A DNA stretch of 64,000 nucleotides. Origin: Streptomyces sp. NRRL S-340. GTDB lineage: Bacteria > Actinomycetota > Actinomycetes > Streptomycetales > Streptomycetaceae. Location: NCBI RefSeq assembly GCF_000720185.1, contig NZ_JOIY01000016.1, positions 62,001 to 126,000 of the forward strand, in the 5' to 3' direction. The position numbers and the translations under genes are program-made. Positions 9,903 through 19,080 of this stretch are shown here, piece after piece (the first letter of the stretch is position 1; the number at the start of each line of letters is the position of its first letter). Under the pieces are notes generated by a model that saw nothing but the letters and a program-made list of their open reading frames with translations, was not told the origin of the DNA and made no database searches.

Positions 9903-11795
9903 TCACCGCTGGTCACCCTCGGCGCCGAGCCCGCCGAGCCCGCCGCGCCCGCCGCGCCCGTCGAGCCCGTCGAGCCCGCCGAGCCCGCCGCGCCCGTCGA
10001 GCCCGCCGAGCCCACCGCGCCCGTCGAGCCCGCCGTCCGGGTCCGGGCCGGCCGCCGTGCGCAGCCGGAAGCGCTGGAGCTTGCCGGTGGCCGTGCGCGG
10101 CAGGGCGTCCAGGAAGACGATCTCGCGCGGGCACTTGTACGGTGCCAGCTCGGACTTCACGAACGCCCGCAGCGCCTCCCCGTCCCGCGCCGCGCCCTGC
10201 CGCAGCACCGCGTAGGCCACCACGACCTGGCCGCGGGCGTCGTCGGGCCGCCCCACCACCGCCGCCTCCACCACGTCCGGGTGGCGCAGCAGGGCGTCCT
10301 CGACCTCCGGACCGGCGATGTTGTACCCGGCCGAGATGATCATGTCGTCGGCGCGGGCGACGTAGCGGAAGTAGCCGTCGGAGTCGCGGACGTAGGTGTC
10401 GCCGGTGATGTTCCAGCCGTCGCGCACGTACGCGCGCTGGCGGGCGTCGGCCAGGTAGCGGCAGCCGACCGGCCCCTGGACGGCGAGCAGTCCCGGCTCG
10501 CCGTCGGGCACGGGCCGGCCGTACTCGTCCTGCACGCGCGCCCGCCATCCCGGTACGGGCACCCCGGTCGTGCCCGGCCGGATGTCCTCGTCCGCGGCCG
10601 AGACGAAGATGTGCAGCAGTTCGGTGGCCCCGATGCCGTTGATGATGCTGAGGCCGGTGCGCTCGCGCCAGGCGTGCCAGGTGGCCGCGGGCAGGTTCTC
10701 CCCGGCCGACACGCAGCGCCGGAGCGAGGAGACGTCGTGGCCGCCCAGCCGGTCGAGCATGGCCCGGTAGGCGGTGGGCGCGGTGAACAGCACGGAGACG
10801 CGGTGTTCGGCGACCGCCGCCAGCAACTGCGCGGGGTGGGCCTCCTCCAGCAGCAGGGCACTGGCGCCCGCCCGCATCGGGAAGACCACCAGACCGCCGA
10901 GACCGAAGGTGAAGCCGAGCGGCGGACTGCCCGCGAAGACGTCCTCGGCGCGCGGCCTGAGCACGTGCCGGGAGAAGGTGTCCGCGATGGCCAGGACGTC
11001 CCGGTGGAAGTGCACGCAGCCCTTGGGCCGCCCGGTGGTGCCGGAGGTGAACGCGATGAGCGCCACGTCGTCGGCGGCGGTGTCCACCGCCCGGAAGGGG
11101 ACCTCCGGCACCGGGCGGTGCAGCAGGTCGTCGGGGCCGTCGCCGCCGTAGGGGGTGATCGAGAGTCCCGGCACGTCGGCCTTGACCAGGTCCCCGACGG
11201 CCCGCACGTCGCACAGCGCGTGCCGGACGCGGGCGATCTCGCAGATCGTGGCCAGTTCGTGCGCACGCTGCTGGGCCAGCACGGTGACGGCCACGGCACC
11301 CGCCTTGAGGACCGCCAGCCAGCAGGCGGCCAGCCACGGCGTGGTCGGGCCGCGCAGCAGGACCCGGTTGCCGGGCACCACACCGAGGTCGGCGGTGAGC
11401 ACCTGCGCGATGCGGTCGACGCGGGCGCGCAGGCCGGCGTAGGTCCAGGTCCCGCCGGCGGGGGTGTGGAACACCGGGCGCGCGTCGGCGGGCCCGGGGC
11501 GGCCGAGGAGTTCGGCGGCGCAGTTCAGCCGGTCGGGGTAACGCAGCTCCGGCAGGTCGAACCGCAGCCGCGGCCACTGGTCGGGGGGCGGGAGGTGGTC
11601 GCGCGCGAAGGTGTCCACGTGGGCGGAGCGGACCGGCGGCCGGACGGCGTCCCCGGCGCCCGGCCCGGCGCTCGCGGGGCCCGCACCGGCTCCGTTCGTG
11701 CGGCCGGCGCCCGGACCGGCTCCGTCCGCGTGGCCGTCGTCCGGGCCGGCACCGTCCGCGCGGGTGGCGCCCGCGCCGGGATCCGTCGGGTTCAT
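9903..11795 (-). CDS. AMP-forming aryl-CoA ligase (benzoate/2-aminobenzoate-CoA ligase family)
   Basis: Activates an aromatic acid with ATP and CoA, the entry step of the cluster. The AMP-binding P-loop is IAFTSGTTGRPKGCVHFH; NGIGATELLHIF, the YVRDGWNITGDTY adenylate motif and the C-terminal PRTATGKLQRF lysine motif are all present. Length is 630 residues. It exceeds the usual 520-550 because of a Gly/Ala-rich N-terminal leader of about 50 residues and a repetitive Gly-Leu-Asp-Gly C-terminal tail of about 35 residues. ATG 11795 is chosen because AAGGGGGCG lies about 7 nt upstream. It is divergent from the acyl-CoA dehydrogenase gene, sharing the operator at 11849-11861. Substrate (anthranilate, salicylate or benzoate) is not determinable from sequence alone. 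Confidence 0.88.
   Translation of the reverse strand: MNPTDPGAGATRADGAGPDDGHADGAGPGAGRTNGAGAGPASAGPGAGDAVRPPVRSAHVDTFARDHLPPPDQWPRLRFDLPELRYPDRLNCAAELLGRPGPADARPVFHTPAGGTWTYAGLRARVDRIAQVLTADLGVVPGNRVLLRGPTTPWLAACWLAVLKAGAVAVTVLAQQRAHELATICEIARVRHALCDVRAVGDLVKADVPGLSITPYGGDGPDDLLHRPVPEVPFRAVDTAADDVALIAFTSGTTGRPKGCVHFHRDVLAIADTFSRHVLRPRAEDVFAGSPPLGFTFGLGGLVVFPMRAGASALLLEEAHPAQLLAAVAEHRVSVLFTAPTAYRAMLDRLGGHDVSSLRRCVSAGENLPAATWHAWRERTGLSIINGIGATELLHIFVSAADEDIRPGTTGVPVPGWRARVQDEYGRPVPDGEPGLLAVQGPVGCRYLADARQRAYVRDGWNITGDTYVRDSDGYFRYVARADDMIISAGYNIAGPEVEDALLRHPDVVEAAVVGRPDDARGQVVVAYAVLRQGAARDGEALRAFVKSELAPYKCPREIVFLDALPRTATGKLQRFRLRTAAGPDPDGGLDGRGGLGGLDGRGGLGGLDGLDGRGGRGGLGGLGAEGDQR
9924..10034. repeat. 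GC-rich 9-nt tandem repeat tract encoding the ligase tail
   Basis: Units of the form CGAGCCCGC / GCGCCCGTC recur through this tract and encode the Gly-Leu-Asp-Gly-Arg-Gly repeats at the C-terminus of the ligase. The period is a multiple of three, so gain or loss of units would keep the frame. Copy number probably varies between strains. Confidence 0.75.
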
Positions 11796-11919
11796 GGCGG
11801 TTCGCCCCCTTGTCGTGGTGGGCTCGCACAGGGAGCGTATCGTGTTGATGACGACAGTCAACGGGGCGCGATACGGTGGTCGTGGACCCCGGTCGTCCCG
11901 GGGGAGGGAGGACCGGCGA
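11796..11919. promoter_or_regulatory. Divergent promoter region of ligase and acyl-CoA dehydrogenase, with operator copy 2
   Basis: The second exact TGACGACAGTCAA lies at 11849-11861. On the minus strand the site contains TTGACT (11861-11856), followed after 16 nt by TACGCT, a fair -35/-10 pair for the ligase, so the operator overlaps the -35. On the plus strand GGAGGGAGGA at 11903-11912 is the ribosome site of the dehydrogenase. A bound repressor would block both directions. Confidence 0.65.
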
Positions 11920-13217
11920 ATGTCCGCATTCTCGCTCGAACCGGCCCAGATCGCCTGGTGTGCCGAGCTGCGCTCGCTGGCCGCGGACCGGCTGCGCCCG
12001 CTCGCCGAGCAGGGCGAGCCGGGCCGCGTGAACCGCCCGCTCCTGACCGAACTGGGCCGACTCGGGCTGCTGGAGCGCCTGTTCACCTCCGGCGCCCTGG
12101 ACCTGTGCCTGATGCGGGAGTCCCTGGCGTACGCCTGTACGGAGGCCGAGACCGCCCTCGCCCTCCAGGGTCTCGGCGCCCACCCGGTGCACGCCCACGG
12201 CACCCCGTCCCAGTGCGCCCGCTGGCTGCCGGCCGTGGCGGAGGGCAGCGCGGTCGCGGCGTTCGCGCTGAGCGAGCCGGGCGCGGGCTCGGACGCGGCG
12301 GCCCTGGCGCTCCGCGCCGAGCCGGAGGACGACGGTCCGGCCGGCGCGCGCCCCAGGGCAGCCCGCGAGGGGCCGGGCGGGGCGGCGAGCACGGCCGGCC
12401 CGGAGCATTCCCGTGCGGCGCCCGCCGGCGCCGCCGCGCCGCCCCCGCCCGGCGCACCCCGCGAGCCGTCCGGCGCGCCGGCGGCGCCCGGCCGCCCCCG
12501 GCGCTGGCGGCTCACCGGCACGAAGTGCTGGATCTCCAACGCCCCCGAGGCGGACCTCTACACCGTCTTCGCGCGCACCACGCCCGGCGCCGGCGCCCGC
12601 GGCGTGACCGCGTTCCTGGTCCCCGCCGACCGCCCCGGCCTCACCGGCAGCGCCCTGGAGATGCTCTCCCCGCACCCCATCGGCACCCTGGACTTCGACG
12701 GCGTCCCCGTCACCGAGGACGACGTGCTCGGCGAGGTGGACCGCGGCTTCCGGGTGGCGATGAGCACCCTCAACCTGTTCCGTCCCAGCGTCGGCGCGTT
12801 CGCGGTCGGCATGGCGCAGGCGGCGCTGGACGCGACCGTCGCCCACACCGCCGGCCGCGACGCCTTCGGGGGCAGGCTGAGCGACCTCCAGGCCGTCGCC
12901 CACCAGGTGGCCGAGATGGCCCTGCGCACCGAGGCGGCCCGCCTGATGGTGCACGCCGCGGCGAGCGCGTACGACGACGGCTCCCCGGAGGTCCCCCGCC
13001 GCTCCGCCATGGCCAAACTCCTCGCCACCGAGACCGCGCAGTACGTCGTCGACACCGCCGTCCAGCTGCACGGCGCCCGCGCCCTGTGCCGGGGCCACCT
13101 CCTCGAACACCTCTACCGCGAGGTGCGCGCCCCCCGGATCTACGAGGGCGCCAGCGAAGTCCAGCGCGCCGTCATCGCCAAGGAGCTGTACGCCCAGTAC
13201 CGGACCGGGGAGGCCCC

Positions 13218-13221
<4 letters not shown>
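11920..13221 (+). CDS. Acyl-CoA dehydrogenase with a low-complexity insertion
   Basis: FAD-dependent acyl-CoA dehydrogenase of 433 residues. The flavin-binding segment AFALSEPGAGSDAAAL starts near residue 114, TGTKCWISN follows the insertion, and the C-terminal RIYEGASEVQR carries the likely catalytic glutamate. Between about residues 137 and 192 sits a Pro/Ala/Gly-rich stretch of some 55 residues between two strands of the middle beta domain, where family members normally have a short loop. ATG 11920 (MSAFSLEP) has a strong GGAGGGAGGA site 7-8 nt upstream; the longer open frame to 11611 crosses the divergent promoter and is rejected. It overlaps the next gene by 4 bp. It probably oxidises the alicyclic CoA intermediate. 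Confidence 0.88.
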
Positions 13222-14209
<988 letters not shown>

Positions 14210-14242
14210 GCCCCCGGCCGGGCGCACCGCAGGAGACCGGCC

Positions 14243-14285
14243 GGCTGCCCGCGTCCGCGCCGCCCGCCGCCGCGAGCGGGCAGCC
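14243..14285 (+). terminator. Hairpin after the DUF6299-like gene
   Basis: A 10-bp perfect stem (14243-14252 with 14276-14285) and a 23-nt GC-rich loop lie 34 bp after the stop codon. It is a plausible transcription stop without a U-tract. Confidence 0.45.
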
Positions 14286-14310
14286 ACCCTCCCTGCGGCG
14301 GACGGTCCAT

Positions 14311-14343
14311 GACATCCTGTGACGCCACAGGACGTCACACAGG
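14311..14343. promoter_or_regulatory. Nested inverted repeats before the ATP-grasp genes
   Basis: TCCTGTG-ACGC-CACAGGA (14315-14332) is a perfect 7-bp-arm palindrome, extended by GAC/GTC outside one mismatch. A second, interleaved palindrome TGTGACG...CGTCACA (14318-14339) shares its arm, and a third CACAGG follows at 14338-14343. The block ends 44 bp before ATG 14387, a suitable place for a dimeric repressor operator or an alternative RNA fold. Confidence 0.5.
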
Positions 14344-14386
14344 GTGCCGGACGAGCGCGGGCGCCCGGCGGTTACGGGGAAGATCG

Positions 14387-15331
14387 ATGAAGCTCTGCTT
14401 TCTGGTGGAGGAGCAGTACCGCCACGACGGAATGCCGGTCGAGGTGATCCGCCAACTGGCGTCCTGGGGACACCGGGTGGACGTCGTACGGCCGGGCGGC
14501 TCCCTGCTGGACATGACGCGGGCGATCCACGCGGGCGCCCATGACGCCTGGGTGCTCAAGACGGTCTCCGGCGGCCCCGGACTCACCCTCCTGGAAGCCG
14601 CCGCCCTCGCCGGGATGACCACCGTCAACGACGCCCGGTCCATCCGCGGCGTGCGGGACAAGGCGCTCGCGGCGGCCGTCGGCCGCAGCCGCGGGCTGCC
14701 GCTGCCGCCGACCTACGCGGCGGCCCGCCCCGAACTGCTCGCCCGGATCCCCGAGTCGGAGTACCCGCTCGTCGTCAAGCCCGCGGACGGCAGCTCGGGC
14801 CGGGCGGTGCACCTGGTCCCCACCCCGGACCAGCTCGTCGAACTCCTGCCCGAACTGGCCGGGGAGGGCATGCTCATCGCCCAGCCGTACGTGCCCAACC
14901 CGGGCCTCGACATCAAGGTGTACAGCGTCGGCGGCGACCTGTACGCCACCGAGCGCCGCTCCCCGCTCCACCCCGACCACGCCGTCCGGGAACGCCGCGT
15001 GGCGCTGTCGGCCGAGGTGGCCGCGATCGCCGCCCGGGTCGGCGTGGTCTACGGCCTCGATCTGTACGGGGTGGACGTGGTGCTCGGACCCGACGGTCCC
15101 GTGGTCGTCGACGTGAACGACTTCCCGAGCTTCCGTCAGGTCCCGGACGGCGTCGCCCGGGTGGCACGCGCCGTGCTCGAACTCGCCGCCCGCCCGGCCG
15201 CCCCGCCACCCGCCGCCGCGGACCCCCTGCCCGAGGCGTCCCGGCCCGCGCCGCAGGACGGGACCCCGCTCGTCCTGCCCCTGCCGCCCCACCCGGAACA
15301 GGTCCCGGTCGCCGCGGGCAAGAACCCATGA
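14387..15331 (+). CDS. ATP-grasp enzyme 1 (RimK-like / ITPK-like)
   Basis: A 314-residue ATP-grasp protein. After an N-terminal alpha/beta domain come SEYPLVVKPADGSSGRAVHLV (ATP-binding lysine and glycine loop), DIKVYSVGGDLYATERRSPL and the metal-binding VVVDVNDFPSF near residue 245. Most automated pipelines would call it a RimK-type glutamate ligase. However, the KVYxVG...RRSP and DxNxFPS pattern also resembles inositol tris/tetrakisphosphate kinases (ITPK), so a kinase reaction is possible. The C-terminal 60 residues are Pro/Ala-rich. ATG 14387 is preceded by a GGGGA ribosome site. It overlaps the next gene by 4 bp, suggesting translational coupling. Substrate unknown. Confidence 0.8.
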   Translation: MKLCFLVEEQYRHDGMPVEVIRQLASWGHRVDVVRPGGSLLDMTRAIHAGAHDAWVLKTVSGGPGLTLLEAAALAGMTTVNDARSIRGVRDKALAAAVGRSRGLPLPPTYAAARPELLARIPESEYPLVVKPADGSSGRAVHLVPTPDQLVELLPELAGEGMLIAQPYVPNPGLDIKVYSVGGDLYATERRSPLHPDHAVRERRVALSAEVAAIAARVGVVYGLDLYGVDVVLGPDGPVVVDVNDFPSFRQVPDGVARVARAVLELAARPAAPPPAAADPLPEASRPAPQDGTPLVLPLPPHPEQVPVAAGKNP

Positions 15332-16176
15332 GGATAGGCCTGATCACACCCGACCCCGGCCATCCGCTGCTGGCCGCGGCCACCGCGCTGCTCACCCCCG
15401 GGCACCAGGTGGAGACACTGGACCCGGCCACGGCGGCGGACCCCGCCGGGCCGCTCGCCGACGTCTACCTCCTCAAGGCCCGTACACCGCGCGCCCTGGC
15501 CCTCGCCCGCGCCCTGGAACGACGTGGCGCGCCCGTGGTGAACCCGGCCGCCGCGACGGAGCTGTGCCAGGACCGCACGGCGATGGCCGCGCACGCCCGG
15601 CGGGCCGGCCTGCCCTTCGCCGCCACCCGCACCTTCACCACCCTCGCCGCACTGGCCGCCGCGGCGCCGCCGGCCGGACCCGTGGTCGTCAAGAGCCGCC
15701 ACAGCCGGCGGCACGACGTGGTGGCCCGCGTGGACGACGCCGCCGAGCTGGCGCTGCTCGCCGCCGCCCACCCCCGGGAACCGGTCGTCGTCCAGGACTT
15801 CACCCCGAACAGCGGCTGGGACCACAAGCTGTGGGTCATAGGGGACCGGCTCTTCGCCGCCCTGCGCCGCTCCGAACTCTCCCCCGAGGGGCGGGGCCCG
15901 ACGCTGTCCCTGGCCCTCGACGCCCTCCCGCCGGGCTGGGCGGCCCTGGCCCGCCGCGTCGGCACGGTCTTCGCCCTGGACGTCTACGGCGTCGACATCC
16001 TCGACGGCGGCGAGGGCACCCCGGTGATCGTCGACATCAACGCCTTCCCCGGCGCCCGCGACCAGCCCGGAGCGCCCGAGGCCCTGGCGGCACTGGCGCT
16101 GTCCCGGGCCGCGGCGGCCGGCGGGCCCGCCGGAGCCCGGCCGCGCGAGCCGTTCGCGCGGCCACCGCGAACGTGA
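15328..16176 (+). CDS. ATP-grasp enzyme 2, overlapping partner
   Basis: A 282-residue second ATP-grasp protein starting at ATG 15328, inside the previous stop (ATGA). It has a MRIGLITPDPGHPLL start, VVVKSRHSRRHDVV (ATP-site lysine), WDHKLWVIGDRLFAALRRSELSPE and the metal-binding VIVDINAFPGARD. The WDHKLWVIG...RRSE and DINAFPG segments match the same ITPK-like pattern as gene 1, yet the glycine loop after the lysine differs (SRHSRRHD instead of ADGSSGRA). The pair is a diverged tandem duplication, and the products could form a heterodimer or act in sequence. No carrier peptide, transporter or regulator is directly attached. Confidence 0.8.
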   Translation: MRIGLITPDPGHPLLAAATALLTPGHQVETLDPATAADPAGPLADVYLLKARTPRALALARALERRGAPVVNPAAATELCQDRTAMAAHARRAGLPFAATRTFTTLAALAAAAPPAGPVVVKSRHSRRHDVVARVDDAAELALLAAAHPREPVVVQDFTPNSGWDHKLWVIGDRLFAALRRSELSPEGRGPTLSLALDALPPGWAALARRVGTVFALDVYGVDILDGGEGTPVIVDINAFPGARDQPGAPEALAALALSRAAAAGGPAGARPREPFARPPRT

Positions 16177-16565
16177 CCTGGGCGTACACCCACCGGACGG
16201 GGTGAGGCACCCGCCGGGGCCTCTGCCGGAGCCGCCCGGCCCGGGTTCGGGCCCCGCCGCGCCCGGAAAGGCTCGACGAGCACGGCCGGATCGCGCTCCC
16301 TGCGACGGCGTACGACCGCTCCGCTCGCGGACGCGCGGCCGGGGCGAGCGGGAGCGGGCGGACGGGCGGAGCGGGCCGGACGGGTGGGCGCGGGCCGGAT
16401 GGTCGGGTGGGGGCCGGACGAGTGGGGCGGGCCGGATTGGTGGCGCGGGCCGGGTGGGCCGGCGCGCGGGCGGGGCGGGGATCCGGCCGCGCCCACCTCG
16501 GGGCGGGGGTCCGGCCGCGGCCACCGGTGGGACTGGGATCCGGTCGCGGCCACCGGCAGGGCGGG
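16177..16565. repeat. Non-coding gap with a G-rich imperfect tandem repeat
   Basis: This 389-bp gap between convergent genes has no supported gene. From about 16340 it is dominated by GGGC/CGGG-rich sequence. Three imperfect copies of a roughly 29-bp unit, each containing GATCCGG or GGTCCGG followed by CGCGGCCACC-like bases, run from about 16477 to 16556. The tract ends at the 3' end of the exporter gene. Confidence 0.6.
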
Positions 16566-17834
16566 TCAGGCGTCGGCCGGGCGACGCCGGGACAGGGCGG
16601 CGACCGCGCCGAGCAGCACCAGGAGTACGCCGGCGAACCAGGTCATCACGGTCGTCACGGGGAAGGAGCGGGCGGCCAGCCCGATGCCGACGACGGGGGC
16701 GGTCAGGCCCAGGTAGGCGATCAGGAACAGCCCGGCCAGCGCCTCGCTGCGCTTGGCGGGCGCCGCCAGCGCGGCGACCGAGCCGAGGGAGGCCTTGAAC
16801 AGCACGCCCGCGCCGACCCCGGCGACGATGCCGCCGACCAGGAAGGTGGTCAGGTCGGCGGTGCGCATCCCGGTGACGAGCGCCGCGACCCCGACCGCCT
16901 GGGCCGCCAGCCCGAGCCCGCGCCTGGCGGCGGTGCCGAGCCGGGTGGTGAGGCTCTGCGCGGCGGCCGCCGCACCGAAGACGGCGAAGACGATCAGCCC
17001 GGCGAGCGCCCGGGACGGGTGGTGCAGGGAACCGGCGACGAAGCCCGGGGCCACGGAGGTGAACAGTCCGAAGACGGCGAAGGAGGCGAAGGAGGCCGCC
17101 GCGGCCGCGGTGAACCCGGCACGGTCACCGTGGTCGAGCGAGATCCGCTGCGGCCGGTAGGCGGGCCTGACGAGCTGCTCCTCGACCGTCTCGGGCGTCA
17201 GCGCGACGGCGGCCATGGCCGCCGTCAGCAGCACGGCGAAGACGAGGTAGGGGGTGCGCAGCGGGCCGGAGACCCACTGGGCCAGGACGCCGGAGACGAG
17301 CGGACCGACGCCGAGGCCGCCGATGTTGGCCGCGGTCGACACCAGCTCGAAACGCTGGGTGGAGGCACCGGGCCGGTGCGCGGCGTGCAGCTCGTGCAGG
17401 TGGGCCGTCGCGGTGGCGGTGACCATGCCGACGCCGAGGCCGGTGACGACCCGGGCGACCAGGAGGACGGGCAGCGAGGTGCTCGTCAGGAAGAGCACGG
17501 CGGCGATCAGCTCCAGGCCGATCGCCGGGACGAGTATCTTCTTTCGGCCGACCCGGTCCGACACGTGACCGGCCAGGACCAGGCTGATCACGACGCCCAC
17601 CGCGTAGGCGGCGAAGACGAGGGTGACCACGAACGTGGAGAACCCGTCCTTCGCCATGTACAGCGGGTACAGCGGCGTGGGAACGGTGGAGAAGGCCATC
17701 GCCGTCAGGAACGCGAACGCGACGAGCGAGAACCCGACGCCGTGGCGCCGGGCGCCGGCGCGGCGCCCGGCGGCACCCCGCGTACCGGAGGACGCGGCCC
17801 GGTGCTCGCGGGCCTCGGAGATCGACTGCGTCAT
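16566..17834 (-). CDS. MFS transporter, probable drug/metabolite exporter
   Basis: A 422-residue major facilitator protein with about 12 hydrophobic segments. The cytoplasmic loop motif AGHVSDRVGRKKIL after helix 2 is the MFS signature A. The membrane topology and the GLGVGMVTATATAHLHE helix suit the DHA1 exporter group. ATG 17834 (MTQSIS) is preferred over the longer frame to 17879 because a GGAG site lies about 10 nt upstream and the extra residues lack homology. It is divergent from a LysR regulator across 122 bp, the usual arrangement in which the regulator controls the exporter. Substrate unknown. Confidence 0.88.
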   Translation of the reverse strand: MTQSISEAREHRAASSGTRGAAGRRAGARRHGVGFSLVAFAFLTAMAFSTVPTPLYPLYMAKDGFSTFVVTLVFAAYAVGVVISLVLAGHVSDRVGRKKILVPAIGLELIAAVLFLTSTSLPVLLVARVVTGLGVGMVTATATAHLHELHAAHRPGASTQRFELVSTAANIGGLGVGPLVSGVLAQWVSGPLRTPYLVFAVLLTAAMAAVALTPETVEEQLVRPAYRPQRISLDHGDRAGFTAAAAASFASFAVFGLFTSVAPGFVAGSLHHPSRALAGLIVFAVFGAAAAAQSLTTRLGTAARRGLGLAAQAVGVAALVTGMRTADLTTFLVGGIVAGVGAGVLFKASLGSVAALAAPAKRSEALAGLFLIAYLGLTAPVVGIGLAARSFPVTTVMTWFAGVLLVLLGAVAALSRRRPADA

Positions 17835-17931
17835 GGGGAACAGCTCCAGACTGAGGCGGACGGGTGGGTGGAACACCATTGAGAATGTGGCGCCGGAAGC
17901 ATCTCGTCCAACGAAAGTTGAAGACCGTAGC

Positions 17932-17948
17932 CATCTCTCAGTGAGATG
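17932..17948. promoter_or_regulatory. LysR-type T-N11-A box
   Basis: CATCTC-TCAGT-GAGATG has 6-bp inverted arms and contains T-N11-A, the signature of LysR-family binding sites. It ends 8 bp before the lysR ATG, in the divergent region shared with the MFS gene, fitting autorepression plus activation of the exporter. Confidence 0.65.
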
Positions 17949-17956
17949 ATCGGAGG

Positions 17957-18841
17957 ATGGAACTGCGCCAGCTCGCCTGTTTCGTCGCCGTGGCCGACGA
18001 AGCGAACTTCACCCGCGCCGCCGCCCGGCTGCACATCGTCCAGTCCGCGGTCTCCAGCACCGTCAAGAGCCTGGAACGCGAGCTGGGCACGCAGCTGCTC
18101 GACCGCAACTCCAAGCGGGTGCTGCTCACCGACGCCGGCGCCGCGCTGCTCCCGCGCGCCCGCGCCGCGCTGCTCGCCGCGCAGGAGGCCGCGGACGCGG
18201 TCGCCGAGGTCCGCGGCGGACTGCGCGGCACCCTGCGCCTGGGCACGCTGACCTCGGTCCGGCTGCTCGACCTGCCCGCACTGCTCGGAGAGTTCCACCG
18301 CCGCCACCCCGGCGTGCTGCTCCAGACCAGCGCCGAGCCCTCCGGCTCCCAGGGCCTGGTGGCCGCCCTCCTCGACCGGCAGCTCGACCTGGCGTTCGTC
18401 TCACTGCCGGGTCCCTGCCCGGCGGGCATCTCGCTGACCGGCCTCACCAGCTCGGTCCTCGACCTCGTCGTACCGGCGGACCATCCACTGGCCGGACGCG
18501 GCAGTGTGTCGATCGCCGAACTGACCGGACTCGACTTCGTCGACTCCCCGGTGGGCTACGGCAACCGGGCCGTGGCCGACCGCGCCTTCGCCGCGGCCTC
18601 CGTACCCCGCCGCGTCACCGTGGAGAACACCGATGTCGCCACCGGCGTGGACTACGTACGGCACGGCCTGGGAGTGGCGCTCCTGCCCAGGTTCGCGCTC
18701 CGGGAGGCCGAGGACGTCGCCGTCCTGACGGTGCGCGACGCCGACCTGACCTGGCCCCTCTCCCTCGCCGCGCCGAGCGGCCACCGTCCCGGCGCGGCGG
18801 CGCGCGCCATGATCGCACTGGCCCGCGAGTACGTGACCTGA
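17957..18841 (+). CDS. LysR-family transcriptional regulator
   Basis: A 294-residue LysR protein. The N-terminal helix-turn-helix is visible in MELRQLACFVAVADEANFTRAAARLHIVQSAVSSTVKSLERELG (residues 1-44). The rest is the two-lobed effector domain, with LRLGTLTSVRLLDLPALLGEFHRRHPG opening it. ATG 17957 has GGAGG directly upstream. Its target is most likely the divergent MFS gene through the T-N11-A box. The inducer is unknown; many such pairs respond to the exported compound. Confidence 0.92.
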   Translation: MELRQLACFVAVADEANFTRAAARLHIVQSAVSSTVKSLERELGTQLLDRNSKRVLLTDAGAALLPRARAALLAAQEAADAVAEVRGGLRGTLRLGTLTSVRLLDLPALLGEFHRRHPGVLLQTSAEPSGSQGLVAALLDRQLDLAFVSLPGPCPAGISLTGLTSSVLDLVVPADHPLAGRGSVSIAELTGLDFVDSPVGYGNRAVADRAFAAASVPRRVTVENTDVATGVDYVRHGLGVALLPRFALREAEDVAVLTVRDADLTWPLSLAAPSGHRPGAAARAMIALAREYVT

Positions 18842-19080
18842 CCGGGCGGGCCCCAAGGCGTGAGACATGAGGTGCGTGCGGCCGTCGGACGCCGGAGCCA
18901 GGCGACGACCGACTCGGACGTACGGGCCCCCGTCCGTCCTCTGCGTACGGCACCCCGCCCGTCCCCGGCGCGCGGACGCCCCGTCGGTTCCCCGCGGGCC
19001 GGCCCCCGGACCGGCCGGCTCCCGGGTGGGTTCGACGCAGGCCGGCTCCGCACCGGCCGGTCCGGCCCCTGTCCGGCTGG

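Noticed and set aside
9872..10015. Longer PaaX-type protein starting at 10015
   Set aside because: The added 48 residues are Gly/Ser/Ala repeat encoded by the ligase repeat tract on the same strand, and the family N-terminus begins after 9871.
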